From Mytilus edulis (Eukaryota; Mollusca; Bivalvia; Mytilida; Mytilidae): a stretch of DNA of 64,000 nucleotides. The stretch spans positions 41,803,426 through 41,867,425 of the forward strand of contig NC_092349.1 in the NCBI RefSeq assembly GCF_963676685.1, given 5' to 3'. The first letter of the stretch is position 1. Each line of letters opens with the position of its first letter. Of the stretch, positions 50,213 through 61,778 are shown piece by piece. A model generated the notes under the pieces. It was not told the DNA's origin. It did not search any database and was given only the letters and a program-made list of their open reading frames with translations. Position numbers and translations under genes: made by a program.

Positions 50213-50785
50213 TTGTTGTCATAATGAAATTTTGGTCAGTCAGTTTATAATATATTCAGACAACAATTACTTTATTTTAGTAATATGTTACATTTTAATT
50301 TTTTTTAAAACATGAAAGCTATGAAAAACTGAATGTTTAATTTGAATTTACACAATACAACCACATAGTAATACTTATACCATAATACCAACATCTTTGT
50401 CAACTTTTTACAAATAACCCATTTGTGTCATTTAAAAATTATAAATTACAATGTTCCCTAATGTAAAATTTACATTTAATAATCAAACATCCTATTACAA
50501 AACAACGAAATTTTGTTTCTAAATTATTGACTAACAAAATATTTCCCACAATTTAAATACCTTTCACTAAAAATGGCACAATAAACAACCTGTAAAAATC
50601 AAGATTGGTTTGTTGACAAAATTTATAACAAGAAATATGGCATGTATCATTAGATAAAATCATCTTAATATGATTAACATAGTTTCCCACTAAACTTAGA
50701 GATATGGTCTACCAAAATCACAATTATTATCATACTTTCAAAAAAAAAATTAAGTGTTTTTTTTATTTATAATAAATATAGTATA

Positions 50786-50881
50786 TAGATATAAAAAGAT
50801 GTGGTATGAGTGCCAATTAGACAACTCTCCATCCAAGTCACAATTTATAAAAGAAAACAATTATAGGTCTTCAACAGGGAG
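50786..50881 (+). repeat. Dispersed mussel repeat fragment (copy 2)
   Basis: Same insertion as at 35971. Confidence 0.55.
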
Positions 50882-51608
50882 TTATATGCATAGTATAATT
50901 TAAACAAATTTATTTTATTTCTTGTTAATAAAAAAAATGTTGACCTTTGAACTTTAACAATTGTGGATTGATTGATTGATAAGGTTTGATTTTCAACATC
51001 TATGCATGGTGACAATTTCAAGTTATTTAAAGTTTTAAAGTTCTAAATATTAAATTATTTTCTCAAATATATTATTTAATGCAGAATAAGAATATAAAGC
51101 ATGGATTCTGGTCCAAAAACAAAATTTTACAATATTTCAAAAAGCTCACATTATAATAAACATGTGAAATGTGTATCAAGTTGATGTAACCATAACTTTG
51201 TGGTAAACTACTTAAACTTAAAAGTTTATACACGATATGCATGATTAGAATGTTCAGTGAATTGTGACATCTCGGTCAAAACCCTAACAAGTTGTATAAA
51301 ATTATTCATATATAGCCATTAAATAAATATAAAGTCCTTATATGAAATAAATACTATCTTATATATTGCTTGAAGTATAAGTATATAAAAAAAAGTATAT
51401 TTTAGACCATATCCCTTAAAAATATACAAAAAATACCAAAGTTTAAAACAACAAATTTAATACATGTATGCTCTATTGGTTAATAACAATTAATACCAGA
51501 ATAAAATCACCGGTGCAGATACTTTGCTGCTTAGTAATACCTTAAAGGCTAATTAATTTGCAAGTGAAATATCTAAAGAACACATTTTTTAGCACCATGA
51601 TTTCTTGT

Positions 51609-54600
51609 TTAATTTTTTGGTAGATATTTGTCTTCAGCTTGGACTAATTCATCATCTCTTTGTAACCTGAATATTTCTTTCACACTAACAATCTAAAATA
51701 AAAAAAATTTTGTTTAATAATATATTTTATAATATAAATTACACTGAATACTACTGTTATGATTGAAATTCAAAATTCATCAACTTTAAAACTTGTGAAT
51801 GAAATCCATGGGACACAGATAATGTCTCAACTTGCAATATAACTTTTGAAAGGGGCATAACTCAAGAACTGTAAAAGTGACACAACCCAAATTTGAACTT
51901 GATCTGTGTATTATGGTAATTTGTATTGTGTTTAAGTTTTATAACATTTGGTTGAGGCAAACAAAGTTGATTGGACTTCGACTTCCTCAAAAACTACCTT
52001 GACAATATACTTAAACCTGAAGCTGGACAGACGAATGAACGAATGGAGAAAAAAACATAATGCTCTTAAGTGGGGCATAAAAACACTGTAATGGTTAAGG
52101 ATATGTCTATTAAATCATATGTTAAGATAAAGACAGCATTATGGAGTGACTGGTCCTTAGTTCTCACCCTACTTAAACTGTCTCAAGAAAGCATTTTGTG
52201 TTCAAGTGCGAAAAGTTGTAATGAGGGTTTTACTCATTGTCAGGTTTACCAAACCTTAAAATAGGTATCATCTACTTGTTAACAAAGCAGCAGCCTTTAG
52301 AAATATACGCCACAAAGACATAATATTAAGACATTATAATTTGAGTTTGTACTTTTGGCATGTTTGGTGACAAATCTTACTGTAGATTTTAAGCTAGTTT
52401 ACTAGCAAGTTGAAAAAAATTATTGAGTGGGCCTGTCAAAAGAATAGGTGATATACCATTAGGATGAGCAATAGTTACCTTATCTTCTACATTAACTAAC
52501 GATTGATCATCATAGATCTGTTTGGTTGTTTGTTGGATAGCACTGACAGAAGCTCTAAGGTTATGATTGGCCCATATTACCATAGAAACACCCATATCAC
52601 GGAAATGGTCTGTTGGTGTTTTGTAGTATTTTGTTGGTACAATCACTACAGGTCCCTGAAACAAAAGGTTAGTTCTATAGTAAAGCAATGAACTGAAACA
52701 TTTTTATCTGTAAGATTTGTAGTCTATATGGTAGGAACTGGTCTATTCCCAATCCCTTTCCTCGAAGATGTCACTATGATAAACCCAAAGTTTTTGAAAC
52801 AATAATTTCGTTTTTCTTATAGAAGCTAACAAAACAAAATCAGGAGCAAATTACCCCCCTCCCCCCCAAAAAAAAACAAATAAAAAAACCAATTGCAATG
52901 AAAAGACCAAAAATTATTTCTGTAACAAATACATTTCTTGACCGTAATACCAATCTGCAATTTCAATAAAACAGGTTTCATTTATTAAAGCTCATGTCTA
53001 AAAATTCTAGGTTTCCAGATCCCTGATCAAAACTCTAGTAATAAAATTTTGGAAGTTAAATTTAATGTCTCATATGATTGTTCTCTTTTTTTGGTTCTAA
53101 AATAATGATTTCATCATTTACAGATGAATAGAACATGTAAAAGGAGCTGCTGGGTATTGTAAAATAAGGACTGCACCCACCAACACAAATTAATCACTAT
53201 ATATCTTTCAAGAATACTTTGAACAGTAGAAATAATTACCACCTCTTACAAAATTTTGGAATATTTTTGGATACCAGGTTAGGATAATTTCCAAGTAACC
53301 TCTCTATAACATTTAATGATTTATTTAGCCCAATAAATCAGTAACATAATCATACAACAGCAAATCTTATTGATCATAATACAAACCTGATTGTTCCAAG
53401 CCTTCATAAAGGCCTCTATGTCAGAAGGATCAGCCTTCTTACTGTGCATTAAAATGGCATCTGCACCTATAAAAAAATATCAAATTCTAGAATATAAATT
53501 AACAATAAGCCCATCAATGTATGTCAAACAAAACATTACAAACAGTAGAAGTAAAATAGGAACAAATGCCGTGAAAGAACTTTTATTTGTGCTTTGAGCA
53601 AAAGTTACATATTTGTGGTGCTAAACTTCATGGATTTTAGCTATATATAGATATTCTATGTATTCTCTAGGTTATATGGGTTTATCTATATGATGATCTT
53701 TCCATGTCTTGATTTGGATAACAGTTGTTATGTTTCTTTGGACACTTACATTTGTGGATAAAGTAGTACTATATCCTCCAAGAAAACTACAAAAATTGGC
53801 ACCCCATGAATAAAAGTACTTTCACAGGGTGCAATCAACAGTTTTTTTCTATGATGTCATATTTTGAGGGACTATGCATAAGTGACCCTTAGTGGTGAAC
53901 TGATTAATAAAGATACTTGTATAAAACTAGATATCACTGGAATCAGAATGTTCTCTAGTTTCTAATGAAATAAATATAAAGTGTACTTTTATCATATTAA
54001 AAAAAATCCATCCAAAGAACATGAGGAAAAAATGCCTAATTTGAACATAAACCAGGTGCTCCGCAGGGCGCAGCTTTATACGACCGCAGAGGTCGAACCC
54101 TGAACAGTTGGGGCAAGTATGGACAAAACATTCAAGCGTGATACAGCTCTGAATTTGGATTGTGATAAAATTTTTGACATTACATGGTTTTTTTTTACAC
54201 AAAAAAAATGTCAAGATTTTACAAATCAAAGATTTCTTCAAACTTTTTAAATCTAAAATTAAATAGTTGACACAGCATAGGTTTCTGACACAGAATGAAT
54301 GTGGTCTAATGAACTTAAAAAGTTTTTTTTTGCCTTTGAGCAATTCACTATGCTGTTGAATATTAATCCTCTCAAAAAAATGTTTGAATAAATTTTCTTT
54401 TTATTTATGAAATCTGAAATGAGAAAAATTTAAACCCCCCCCCCCTTTTTTCACATCCCCGTTTCCCTTTTTCCAAAACTGATATCAATTCAAATTTCTA
54501 ATGGAGTTTGCAACAATAACTACTCTTTTAAATACATCATAAAATATCAAAATGTAAAAATAAAGTGCTTGTTATCACTGAATGGTAAAGATTGGTTGGT

Positions 54601-57600
54601 AGTAAAAGTGAATATACATTGTTTATTGTATAAAACAATAAAAAAAACTTCATCAGCAACATTTTATATTGGCAAATTTCCAATGAAGTTATTTACATAA
54701 AGTTATTGGCAAATAAAAATAGAAAATGACATCATAGTCATGTCTGGCAAATGTCCAACATACATTATCTAAAAACATTTTAGATAAGATAAGGAAAAAA
54801 AGCTTCATCAGCAACATTTTGTATTGGCAAATTTCCAATGAAGTTATTTACATAAAGTTATTGGCAAATAAAAATAGAAAATGACATCATAGTCATGTCT
54901 GGCAAATTTCCCATATATATTATCAACTACTATTCTATACAAAGAAAGATAACTTCAATTGAAAATTAATTGCTATTGCACAATATTGTGCAATTAGATA
55001 TTTCTTGCTATTGTGCAATACTGTGCAATTAAAAATTTCTTGCTATTGCACAATACTTGATATGGAATCCTGATTTGGACCAACTTGAAAACTGGGCCCA
55101 TAATCAAAAATCAAAGTACATATTTAGATAAAGCATATCAAATAAGCCCAAGAATTTAATTTTTGTTAAAATCAAACTTTGTTTAATTTTGGCCCTTTGG
55201 ACCTTAATGTAGACCAATTTGAAAACTGGACCAAAAATTAAGAATCTACATACACAGTTAGATTTGGCATATCAAAGAACCCATTTATTCAATTTTTGAT
55301 GAAATCAAACAAAGTTTAATTTTGGACCCCCATTTGGACCAACTTGAAAACTAGGCCAATAATTAAAAATCTAAGTACATTTTTAAATTCAGCATATCAA
55401 AGAACCCCAAGGATTCAATTTTTGTTAAAATCAAACTAAGTTTAATTTTGGACCCTATGGACCTTAATGTAGACCAATTTGAAAACGGGACCAAAAATTA
55501 AGAATCTACATACATAGTTAGATTCGGCATATCAAAGAACCCCAATTATTCAATTTTTGATGAAATCACAATAAGTTCAATTTTGGACCCTTTGGGCCCC
55601 TTATTCCTAAACTGTTAGGACCAAAACTTCAAAAATCAATCCCAACCTTCCTTTTGTGGTCATAAACCTTGTGTTAAAATTTCATCAATTTCTATTTACT
55701 TATACTAAAGTTATTGTGCGAAAACCAAGAATAATGCTTATTTGGGCCCTTTTTTGGCCCTTAATTCCTAAACTGTTGGAACCAAAACTCCCAAAATCAA
55801 TCCCAACCTTCCTTTTGTGGTCATAAACCTTGTGTCAAAATTTCATAGATTTCTATTCACTTAAACTAAAGTTATAGTGCGAAAACCAAGAAAATGCTTA
55901 TTTGGGCCCTTTTTGGCCCCCAATTCCTAAAATGTTGGGACCAAAACTCCCAAAATCAATCCCAACCTTCCTTTTGTGGTCATAAACCTTGTGTTTAAAT
56001 TTCATTGATTTCTATTCACTTTTACTAAAGTTAGAGTGCGAAAACTAAAAGTATTCGGACGACGACGACGACGACGATGACGCCAACGTGATAGCAATAT
56101 ACAACGAAATTTTTTTCAAATTTTGCGGTCGTATAAAAAAACCTTAAATCAGGTCATGTTCATACCCATAAAGACATGCACATTTTTCATAATCAAAACT
56201 GTATGAAATTTTTACAAGGCCTTTCAAATAAGTCTTGTTTCAGGGGAAGGTCTCCTGCTCCCAAAAGAGCTACAATGGCTGCAAATAAGTTTTCATTTTT
56301 CACTGCCTAAAAACAGGATGTTTACAGTGTTGTCTCCCCTCAAAACATGTTTATTTAATATAACTTTAAAAATTATTTCAATCATTTAACCTGTTTTAAT
56401 TGAAAGCTAGTTAACTAATGTTTACAATCAAATACAAAAAACATGATACTTTTCACCAATTAAGTAAATAAACATGGGTTTCAAGCCATGGTTATTTTTA
56501 GTCGGGGAATAACCCCTAGTTTTTTATATATGAAAGTGTTTAGCACCCACAGTAGTTGAACAGTGAGCATGGTGAGCTCATGCTGTATTTGGTAGACAAT
56601 AAGCTGTTCAGCATGACTCAAAATATAAGGGTATTCACATTTTAAAGTTGCAGAGAAAAGTGTGATAGAATTTTTTTAGAATATACATTTGTATAAGTAT
56701 TTTGTAAATAGATGGTTGATGAGCAATTAATTTGAAAATGCATGACATAATGCATAATATGGTCACAAAAAAGTTGATCAACTTTAAAATGCATCACACT
56801 GTATAATATGGTCCAGCAACTGAAGCTTGAAACCAACTTTCAAAAAGGTTCTGATTTGTAGTTCCTTAGCATTGAAAATAAAATACATAGTTATTAAAGA
56901 ATTCTGTTTATGTAATAAATATACCAGCTAGTTTTTTACCTGCATTTCTGTATGCTTCTGCCCTTTTCAGAGCTTCATCTAAACCCCAGCCTGCTATAAA
57001 GGCTTCAACTCTAGCCACAATACAGAAATCAGGATCTGTCTGTGAGTCCTTACAAGCCTGAAATTAAGTGTGGTACTAAATATACATATTGTGTAAGTGT
57101 CAGACTTAAATTGATCATACTGGTGTTTTGTAATGGTAATTATTGAAATTTTATGTAACATCTTATTCTTCATCATCTTTTTATATGCAAATAAACAGAA
57201 TCAAATTCTTTTGACAGTGGATTTTTTTTTAATCAGAATAGGTTACAATTCAAGTTTTAATTCAATTGATGAAAACACTTCTAAATTTAAACCTTATGAA
57301 AAAATTTATATCCATTTTTATTACCTTGATTTTCAAAGCAAATTCCTCTATATCAGCCAATGGCTGTGCTCTTCCATCATGTAGAGAGTTTGTTTTAGGG
57401 AACAGTTTGTCTTCTAAACAGGCACCTTAAACAGATATTCATTATACATTAGTTCATGCTAATCATGCTAATGGAGATTGGAGAGCTAAATTTGTAGCAC
57501 ATGCTTTTCACTTTTTTTTTTAGTTTTTCATATATATATAAGTTAAGTTAAATGCCCCTAAAATTTTGATTTTTAAGTACATGTATATGAAATCTAGTAC

Positions 57601-59067
57601 ACCTACACACACAATAAAAGATATCTGACAATAAATGTATTCAAGGTCTTCTTTTTGTTAGTTTAACCAGTTTTTCCATCAGGGCCAATTTGTACAAATT
57701 AATCAATCCCAGCCTATTCTTTCCTATGAAAGCAAACATGTTTTAGATTACTTTCATTCATTTCATGAATAAGACAAATTATCAAAGGTGATTTCAACCA
57801 AAACTATGTGTCTTTTTTTTTATCCACAACTGGTTACTTGTAAATTATAATCATGTTTTAAAAGTACACATCATTATACCTGCTACTCCTCTATCCTCCA
57901 GTTTCCTGACTAGTCGTCTAGCATTATTGAAATTTCCATATCCTGTATCAGCATCCAGTAGGATGGGTACATCTGAAGCATCACTCATAAACTCCAACAC
58001 TTCTACAACTTGTGTCCACGATGCTTCATTACTATCTCTCACGCCTAGCTGGGCAGATACTGACAATCCACTCCCCCAAATACCCTTAAATCCTATAAAA
58101 GTACAATTTAGTGAAATATTGACAGAAATAATTGTTTAATACACAAAAAACAGCTGAACAAAAGAACTAAATGGTAATTTTAACTAAGTGTATAAATTTC
58201 ATGTCCTTAATCTTATTCCAATAGACAGAAGACCAATCAATCATATAATGTTAATAAATATGTACATAAAACTTGGGAATTAAATGTCCTTCCTGCTAAT
58301 ACTACATTGAATACAAAGTATTACAAGCGAAACCTTAATTATTGCATTATGTCTAAATCATATTTACACTTTTTATCCTGTCTCATGTTGGTACTGTCAT
58401 GACTGTGGCTTCAATATAATTTGTGGGATATCATTTTTTTTATGAGTTTGTGGGTTAACAGCATACAAGCGAGGTAACTCTCATTGGACCTAATTGATAA
58501 CACCTTGTACAAGATTACCTCCCCTTGACACTTCATCCAGGTTTTAATTAATATGTGAATTTATGCAAGAGAGCATGTTCCAGCCATTTTTTATATGTAA
58601 TTGATGTCTTTTTTTCTTTTGTTGTCAATTTTTTTCTAACTACTTTTTTTATTACCAACATTTGGGTATTGACACTTTGTACAATGTAGCTTTGATACCA
58701 CATTTGGTATAAATATATTTGAATGCAGTATTATAATAATGCACCTTAAAGGCTTTCAACAAACACTATTAGTTGTCAATTTAGACCACACAATCAAATA
58801 TCCATCATGTCCATGAAAATGCAAAATTTCCTGAATACCAAAAAATTGATAAAAACAAGAATATATGATTCTTCAGTTAGTAGCTGCTCTAAATCAAAGC
58901 CTTCAAAGTATAACTTAAAAAAATTTAAACAGCAAAACATTTTAAAACTAATAAACAGTACTTTAGTTACCTGCTTCCTGAACTATTCTGGCACTAAGAC
59001 CATTATGAGCCTCCATTATAAATTCTAATTCTTTGGAATTCAGCATCTGTTTCAACTGAGTAGTTTT
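51609..59067 (-). CDS. PEPM: Phosphoenolpyruvate phosphomutase, seven of about eight exons
   Basis: The enzyme converts phosphoenolpyruvate to phosphonopyruvate, forming the C-P bond that leads to 2-aminoethylphosphonate. Exons in reading order are 58971-59067, 57880-58092, 57325-57425, 56940-57057, 53387-53466, 52479-52655 and 51609-51692. All are bounded by GT/AG, all phases agree, and a stop ends the last. They encode 289 residues starting KTTQLKQML; the M. edulis enzyme has 295, so about six N-terminal residues are missing. In M. edulis numbering the key residues are present: Asp58 (GVRDSNE), Asp85 and Asp87 (LLDADTGYG), Glu114, Lys120 and Asn122 ([11 protein letters not shown], the gating loop), Arg159 (VARVEAF) and His190 (ILMHSKK). 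The fold is the PEP mutase/isocitrate lyase barrel. No targeting signal can be judged without exon 1. The 3.5-kb intron at 53467-56939 holds a transposon-like element. Assignment is very secure; the start is unknown. Confidence 0.95.
54648..54907 (+). repeat. Direct duplication inside the 2-kb element
   Basis: The stretch from CTTCATCAGCAACATTTT to CATGTCTGGCAAAT occurs near 54648-54752 and again near 54803-54907, almost identical, 155 bases apart. Confidence 0.85.
55066..55610 (+). repeat. Four alternating tandem units of about 125-135 bp
   Basis: AACTTGAAAACT or AATTTGAAAACT recurs at 55082, 55216, 55341 and 55476. Units 1 and 3 resemble each other (AACTTG, after TTTGGACC), and units 2 and 4 resemble each other (AATTTG, after CTTAATGTAGACC). 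The higher-order period is therefore about 260 bp. Confidence 0.8.
55618..56040 (+). repeat. Three tandem units of about 160 bp
   Basis: ACCAAAACT followed by AATCAATCCCAACCTTCC recurs near 55620, 55781 and 55940, spacing 159-161 bases, with few differences. Confidence 0.85.
56054..56080 (+). repeat. GAC trinucleotide run
   Basis: About seven GAC repeats with one GAT interruption, near the right end of the 2-kb element. Confidence 0.85.
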
Positions 59068-59102
59068 CTGTAAAAAATTATTTCAACTTGCAACTTTTGA
59101 TT

Positions 59103-59284
59103 TTATCTAATGAATGGCTATTATTTATTTTGAATTTATTGAACCATAAAATCAATTTTTGACATTTGACATTGAATATTCCCCGAAGTGGATAATGTAA
59201 AACATGTAAAATGTGAAGAGTCAAAAATTTATTTTATGGTTCAATTAATTCAAAATAAATTATTTCCATTCATTATAAATAAAT
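59103..59284. repeat. Hairpin-forming inverted repeat
   Basis: The left arm holds TGAACCATAAAAT-type sequence, written TTGAACCATAAAATCAA. The right arm carries its complement TTATTTTATGGTTCAA. The arms match over about 60 bases around a loop of about 55 bases. It lies just upstream of the first recognised PEP phosphomutase exon, in intron or promoter sequence. Confidence 0.65.
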
Positions 59285-60051
59285 TTCTATCAAAAATATT
59301 AAAGGCTCAAAGAACTTTTTATGTTATTCATACTAACAATAACAACGTACACACATGTTGGCGTATGAATACACAACGTCAGAGTGGGTGTGTCGCCATA
59401 AAAATTGACAACATTGAAAATAGAAGTAATACTTTTTAACCAATCAGAAGACAGTAAATACACCAAATGTATTTATAATAAAATTGTGGATGGATATCCT
59501 GCACCTGGAGGGGGTCTTCAGCTGGTCCCTTAACAAAAATGTGTTGGGGTTAAATTTGTAAAAGTGAGATCATCAATCTGCATAATCTGAAAGCCATGGA
59601 ACAATTGATTAAGTTAAAAAATTAAAAGTTATTTCCACAACCAAGCATACCCCAGCAAATCTGGGACACACTCTCTAAACTATTCAATTGAAAAGTAGGA
59701 GTCATTTGCAAGCATATGAGATACAATACAATGGCATAGGATCATTTAGAAACAAATTACAAAAACTTTCAGCTAGGTTTATCATAAACAGATTTTCCAG
59801 AAGCATGCAACATGAAATTAAAAACCTAAATTCATCTCAAACTATTTGAGCCATTCAAGAACCCTGTTCATACACCAATTTGTACATAACATTTTTTTTT
59901 TTATTTTTTTACTGAACATTAGGTTCTTTAACTCTTGTAATGATAAAAGAAAAATCAACAAAAATTGGATTCAACATGTTCAACATGTGTTTCTGTAAAA
60001 TATTTGTATATTTTGAGTTCCACCTATGTGTACTCATTCAAATTCATTGAT

Positions 60052-60113
60052 TGTCCCCCCCAAAAAAGGGGGGTTCCAACCTCCAGGACCCTCCCCCTGG
60101 ATCCGCTTCTATG
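60052..60113. repeat. GC-rich repeat fragment ending CCTGGATCCGC
   Basis: A run of C, then G, then CCCCCTGGATCCGCTTCTA resembles one end of the 158-bp element at 32381-32538. It is probably a truncated relative. No second end was found. Confidence 0.4.
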
Positions 60114-60488
60114 AGTTATATAAAAGTTTTAAATTAAGTTTAAATGTTTTTATTACAAAATAAGATGCTAATACTTTTAATACTCAGTGTATTTTCACAT
60201 TTCCATAAATGCTTAAAATGTAGACAGATTTGAATAGATAAATCCATACAACTAAATGTTTTCCTTCAGACAGATTTTTGTATAGAAATGTCTGTGTTGA
60301 CATGTTGAGATGAAGTACATTCTCATCTGTCACTTAGTTACATATGTGTACAGAATTATCTATTGATCCTATGTTATCAATTTAAGATCAAGTTTTATAC
60401 AAAATGTTTCCACAATCAATAATTACACTGTTGGTGTAGAATTCACTTATCTGATCATCTCTTTAATGATGCTTATTAACAATCACCA

Positions 60489-60934
60489 TATAGGGAAAAC
60501 GGTACTATTTATTCTGCCATAGGCGACAATATTAACATTTTCTAAATTTACCACTTTTTAAGATAAAAACCTGGATAAAACAGTTATAATATGTTGTGTT
60601 AGTACTTTATTATTGTGTTTTAAAAATTAAAGCCAAATAGTATCATGACCAACTTCCAACGGAGCTTGTTTATGTTATCCATGCCCACCGTCATTTTGCA
60701 CCAAAATTATGAAATTTTGCAAGTCTTTTTGAATAATTCTCTAGAAAATATTTCAATAGGTTTCAAAATTTATATTGTAAATATACACACTGCACTTATT
60801 CATAGATAAATACAAAATAAATTGTACCCTTATATCCAATCACAGCGCTCCTAATTTGACTTCCTTCACCTGCCTTGGGTACACAAAAGGCCAACCTAAT
60901 GCTGGGAAAATTAAATACTACCGTTTTCCCTATA
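60489..60934. mobile_element. 446-bp non-autonomous terminal-inverted-repeat element
   Basis: TATAGGGAAAACGGTA at the left end is the reverse complement of TACCGTTTTCCCTATA at the right end. The match extends to 22 of 23 bases. A TA at each outer edge fits a TA target duplication, as in Tc1/mariner-like miniature elements. No coding capacity is present. Confidence 0.8.
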
Positions 60935-61085
60935 CTGTGACATAAAGATATAAATAATTCTTATGACATTAGTAATGCAATACTGGGCTATTGTGAAAAC
61001 CTTGGCTATAATAAATACTTGTATGTCCCCAGTACTTAAAGAAACATAGATCATTTTATGTCCCCACCCCTACATGCTGGTTTAC

Positions 61086-61139
61086 CTCATTCTCTACTTC
61101 TTTCAGAAAAGCCTTAATAAACAACCTGTATCCAATCAT
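61086..61139 (-). CDS. Possible short initiator exon (18 codons)
   Basis: On the minus strand an ATG opens 18 codons (MIGYRLFIKAFLKEVENE) that end in GAG followed by the good donor GTAAAC, in phase 0. The next downstream acceptor on this strand at a recognised exon, 59067, also opens in phase 0. Joining them would give PEP phosphomutase a longer N-terminus than the M. edulis enzyme. There is no homology support, and the frame stays open past the donor for nine more codons, so this may be chance. Confidence 0.2.
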
Positions 61140-61289
61140 ATCTTATCTTATTTAAAAAGAATGATAAATAGTTCCATTTAAACAGATAAAATGGACAGTT
61201 CCATTCAATTTTTATTCATTTTATCAAAAATTTTCAACAAATGCACAAATTCAAGATTTTTCATACTAATCTCCATTCCATGCTTTAGT

Positions 61290-61778
61290 ATATCGTCGCT
61301 GTTATGCAAAAACCTCGTATCTAAGGTTTTGATAATTTTACACCAGGCAGTAAAATCTGAAATCTTTTTTCGATTATTTAGAATTTAATATGTATGTTCC
61401 GCTGTATGCGAAAATATCTGATCTTCTAACCAATCAATTACCAAGACGAGCAAAAATTTCTGCACCTATATTGTATTTTCATTATTTTTAAGCTAATATA
61501 TTAGCTTTGAGAACCTAAAATTGATAAAACTGTACCTGTAATAATGTCAGCTGCCGTGCAAAATTTTTTTCTTTTGAGATACGATATTTTTGCACAACAA
61601 AATGTCTCACCAATCCGACTACACTTTTTCGTCACATGTCAGAATTCGGGTTGATGATTGGTTAGAACGTCAGATATTTTCGCATATAGTGGAACATACA
61701 TATTTAATTCTAAATAATCGATAAAAAGATTTCCGCAAAATGTTGAGATACGAGGTTTTTGCATAACAGCGATGATAT
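61290..61778. mobile_element. 489-bp element with long terminal inverted repeats
   Basis: Bases 61290-61450 and 61620-61778 are near-complements. The outer 30 bases (ATATCGTCGCTGTTATGC onward) match almost perfectly, and the inner parts (ATGTATGTTCC, GCGAAAATATCTGA, CTAACCAATCA) match with small gaps. The centre, about 170 bp, has no coding frame. It is a miniature inverted-repeat or foldback element. Confidence 0.8.

Larger units (their letters stand above)
45487..53250. repeat. Flank copy 2: second copy of 30674-38435
   Basis: The content is the same as flank copy 1, offset by 14813 bases at the left end and 14815 at the right. This copy runs on into unique sequence at 53251 and carries the 3' end of the complete PEP phosphomutase gene. 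It includes the decayed unit (45487-45548), the 5S relic (45597-45639), the dispersed repeat (46360-46558) and the tandem repeat (47122-47713). Confidence 0.95.
54075..56137. mobile_element. 2.06-kb element with 14-bp perfect terminal inverted repeats and nested internal repeats
   Basis: TTTATACGACCGCA at 54075-54088 is the exact reverse complement of TGCGGTCGTATAAA at 56124-56137. Between them lie several repeat blocks: a 105-bp direct duplication (near 54648 and 54803), about three 38-bp TTGCTATTGCACAAT units (54965-55065), four alternating units of about 125-135 bp around AACTTGAAAACTGGG (55066-55610), three units of about 160 bp around AACCTTCCTTTTGTGGTCAT (55618-56040) and a GAC run (56054-56080). 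No transposase frame is visible, so it would be non-autonomous. The GC-rich CGCAGGGCGCAGC before the left repeat may belong to the element. I recall similar sequence as abundant in mussels. Confidence 0.7.
53467..56939. other. Largest PEP phosphomutase intron
   Basis: This 3473-bp intron is mostly filled by the inverted-repeat element at 54075-56137. The rest is AT-rich with no recognised feature. The minus-strand open frame at 53927-54343 crosses the element boundary and has no domain. Confidence 0.8.

Noticed and set aside
30674-53250. Real segmental duplication of array plus flank as the main explanation
   Set aside because: It is not excluded, but the lack of substitutions, the 100-N gap and the error cluster at the contig end favour an assembly overlap.
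53927-54343. 138-residue minus-strand open frame in the large intron
   Set aside because: It crosses the end of the 2-kb element, is lysine/phenylalanine/leucine rich as AT-rich DNA gives, and matches no domain.
57927-58139. 70-residue plus-strand open frame
   Set aside because: It is antisense to the PEP phosphomutase exon at 57880-58092.
60281-60310. Minus-strand ATG TCA ACA near 60300 as PEP phosphomutase exon 1
   Set aside because: It resembles the start MST, but no donor site follows in the right place and the next codons do not match.
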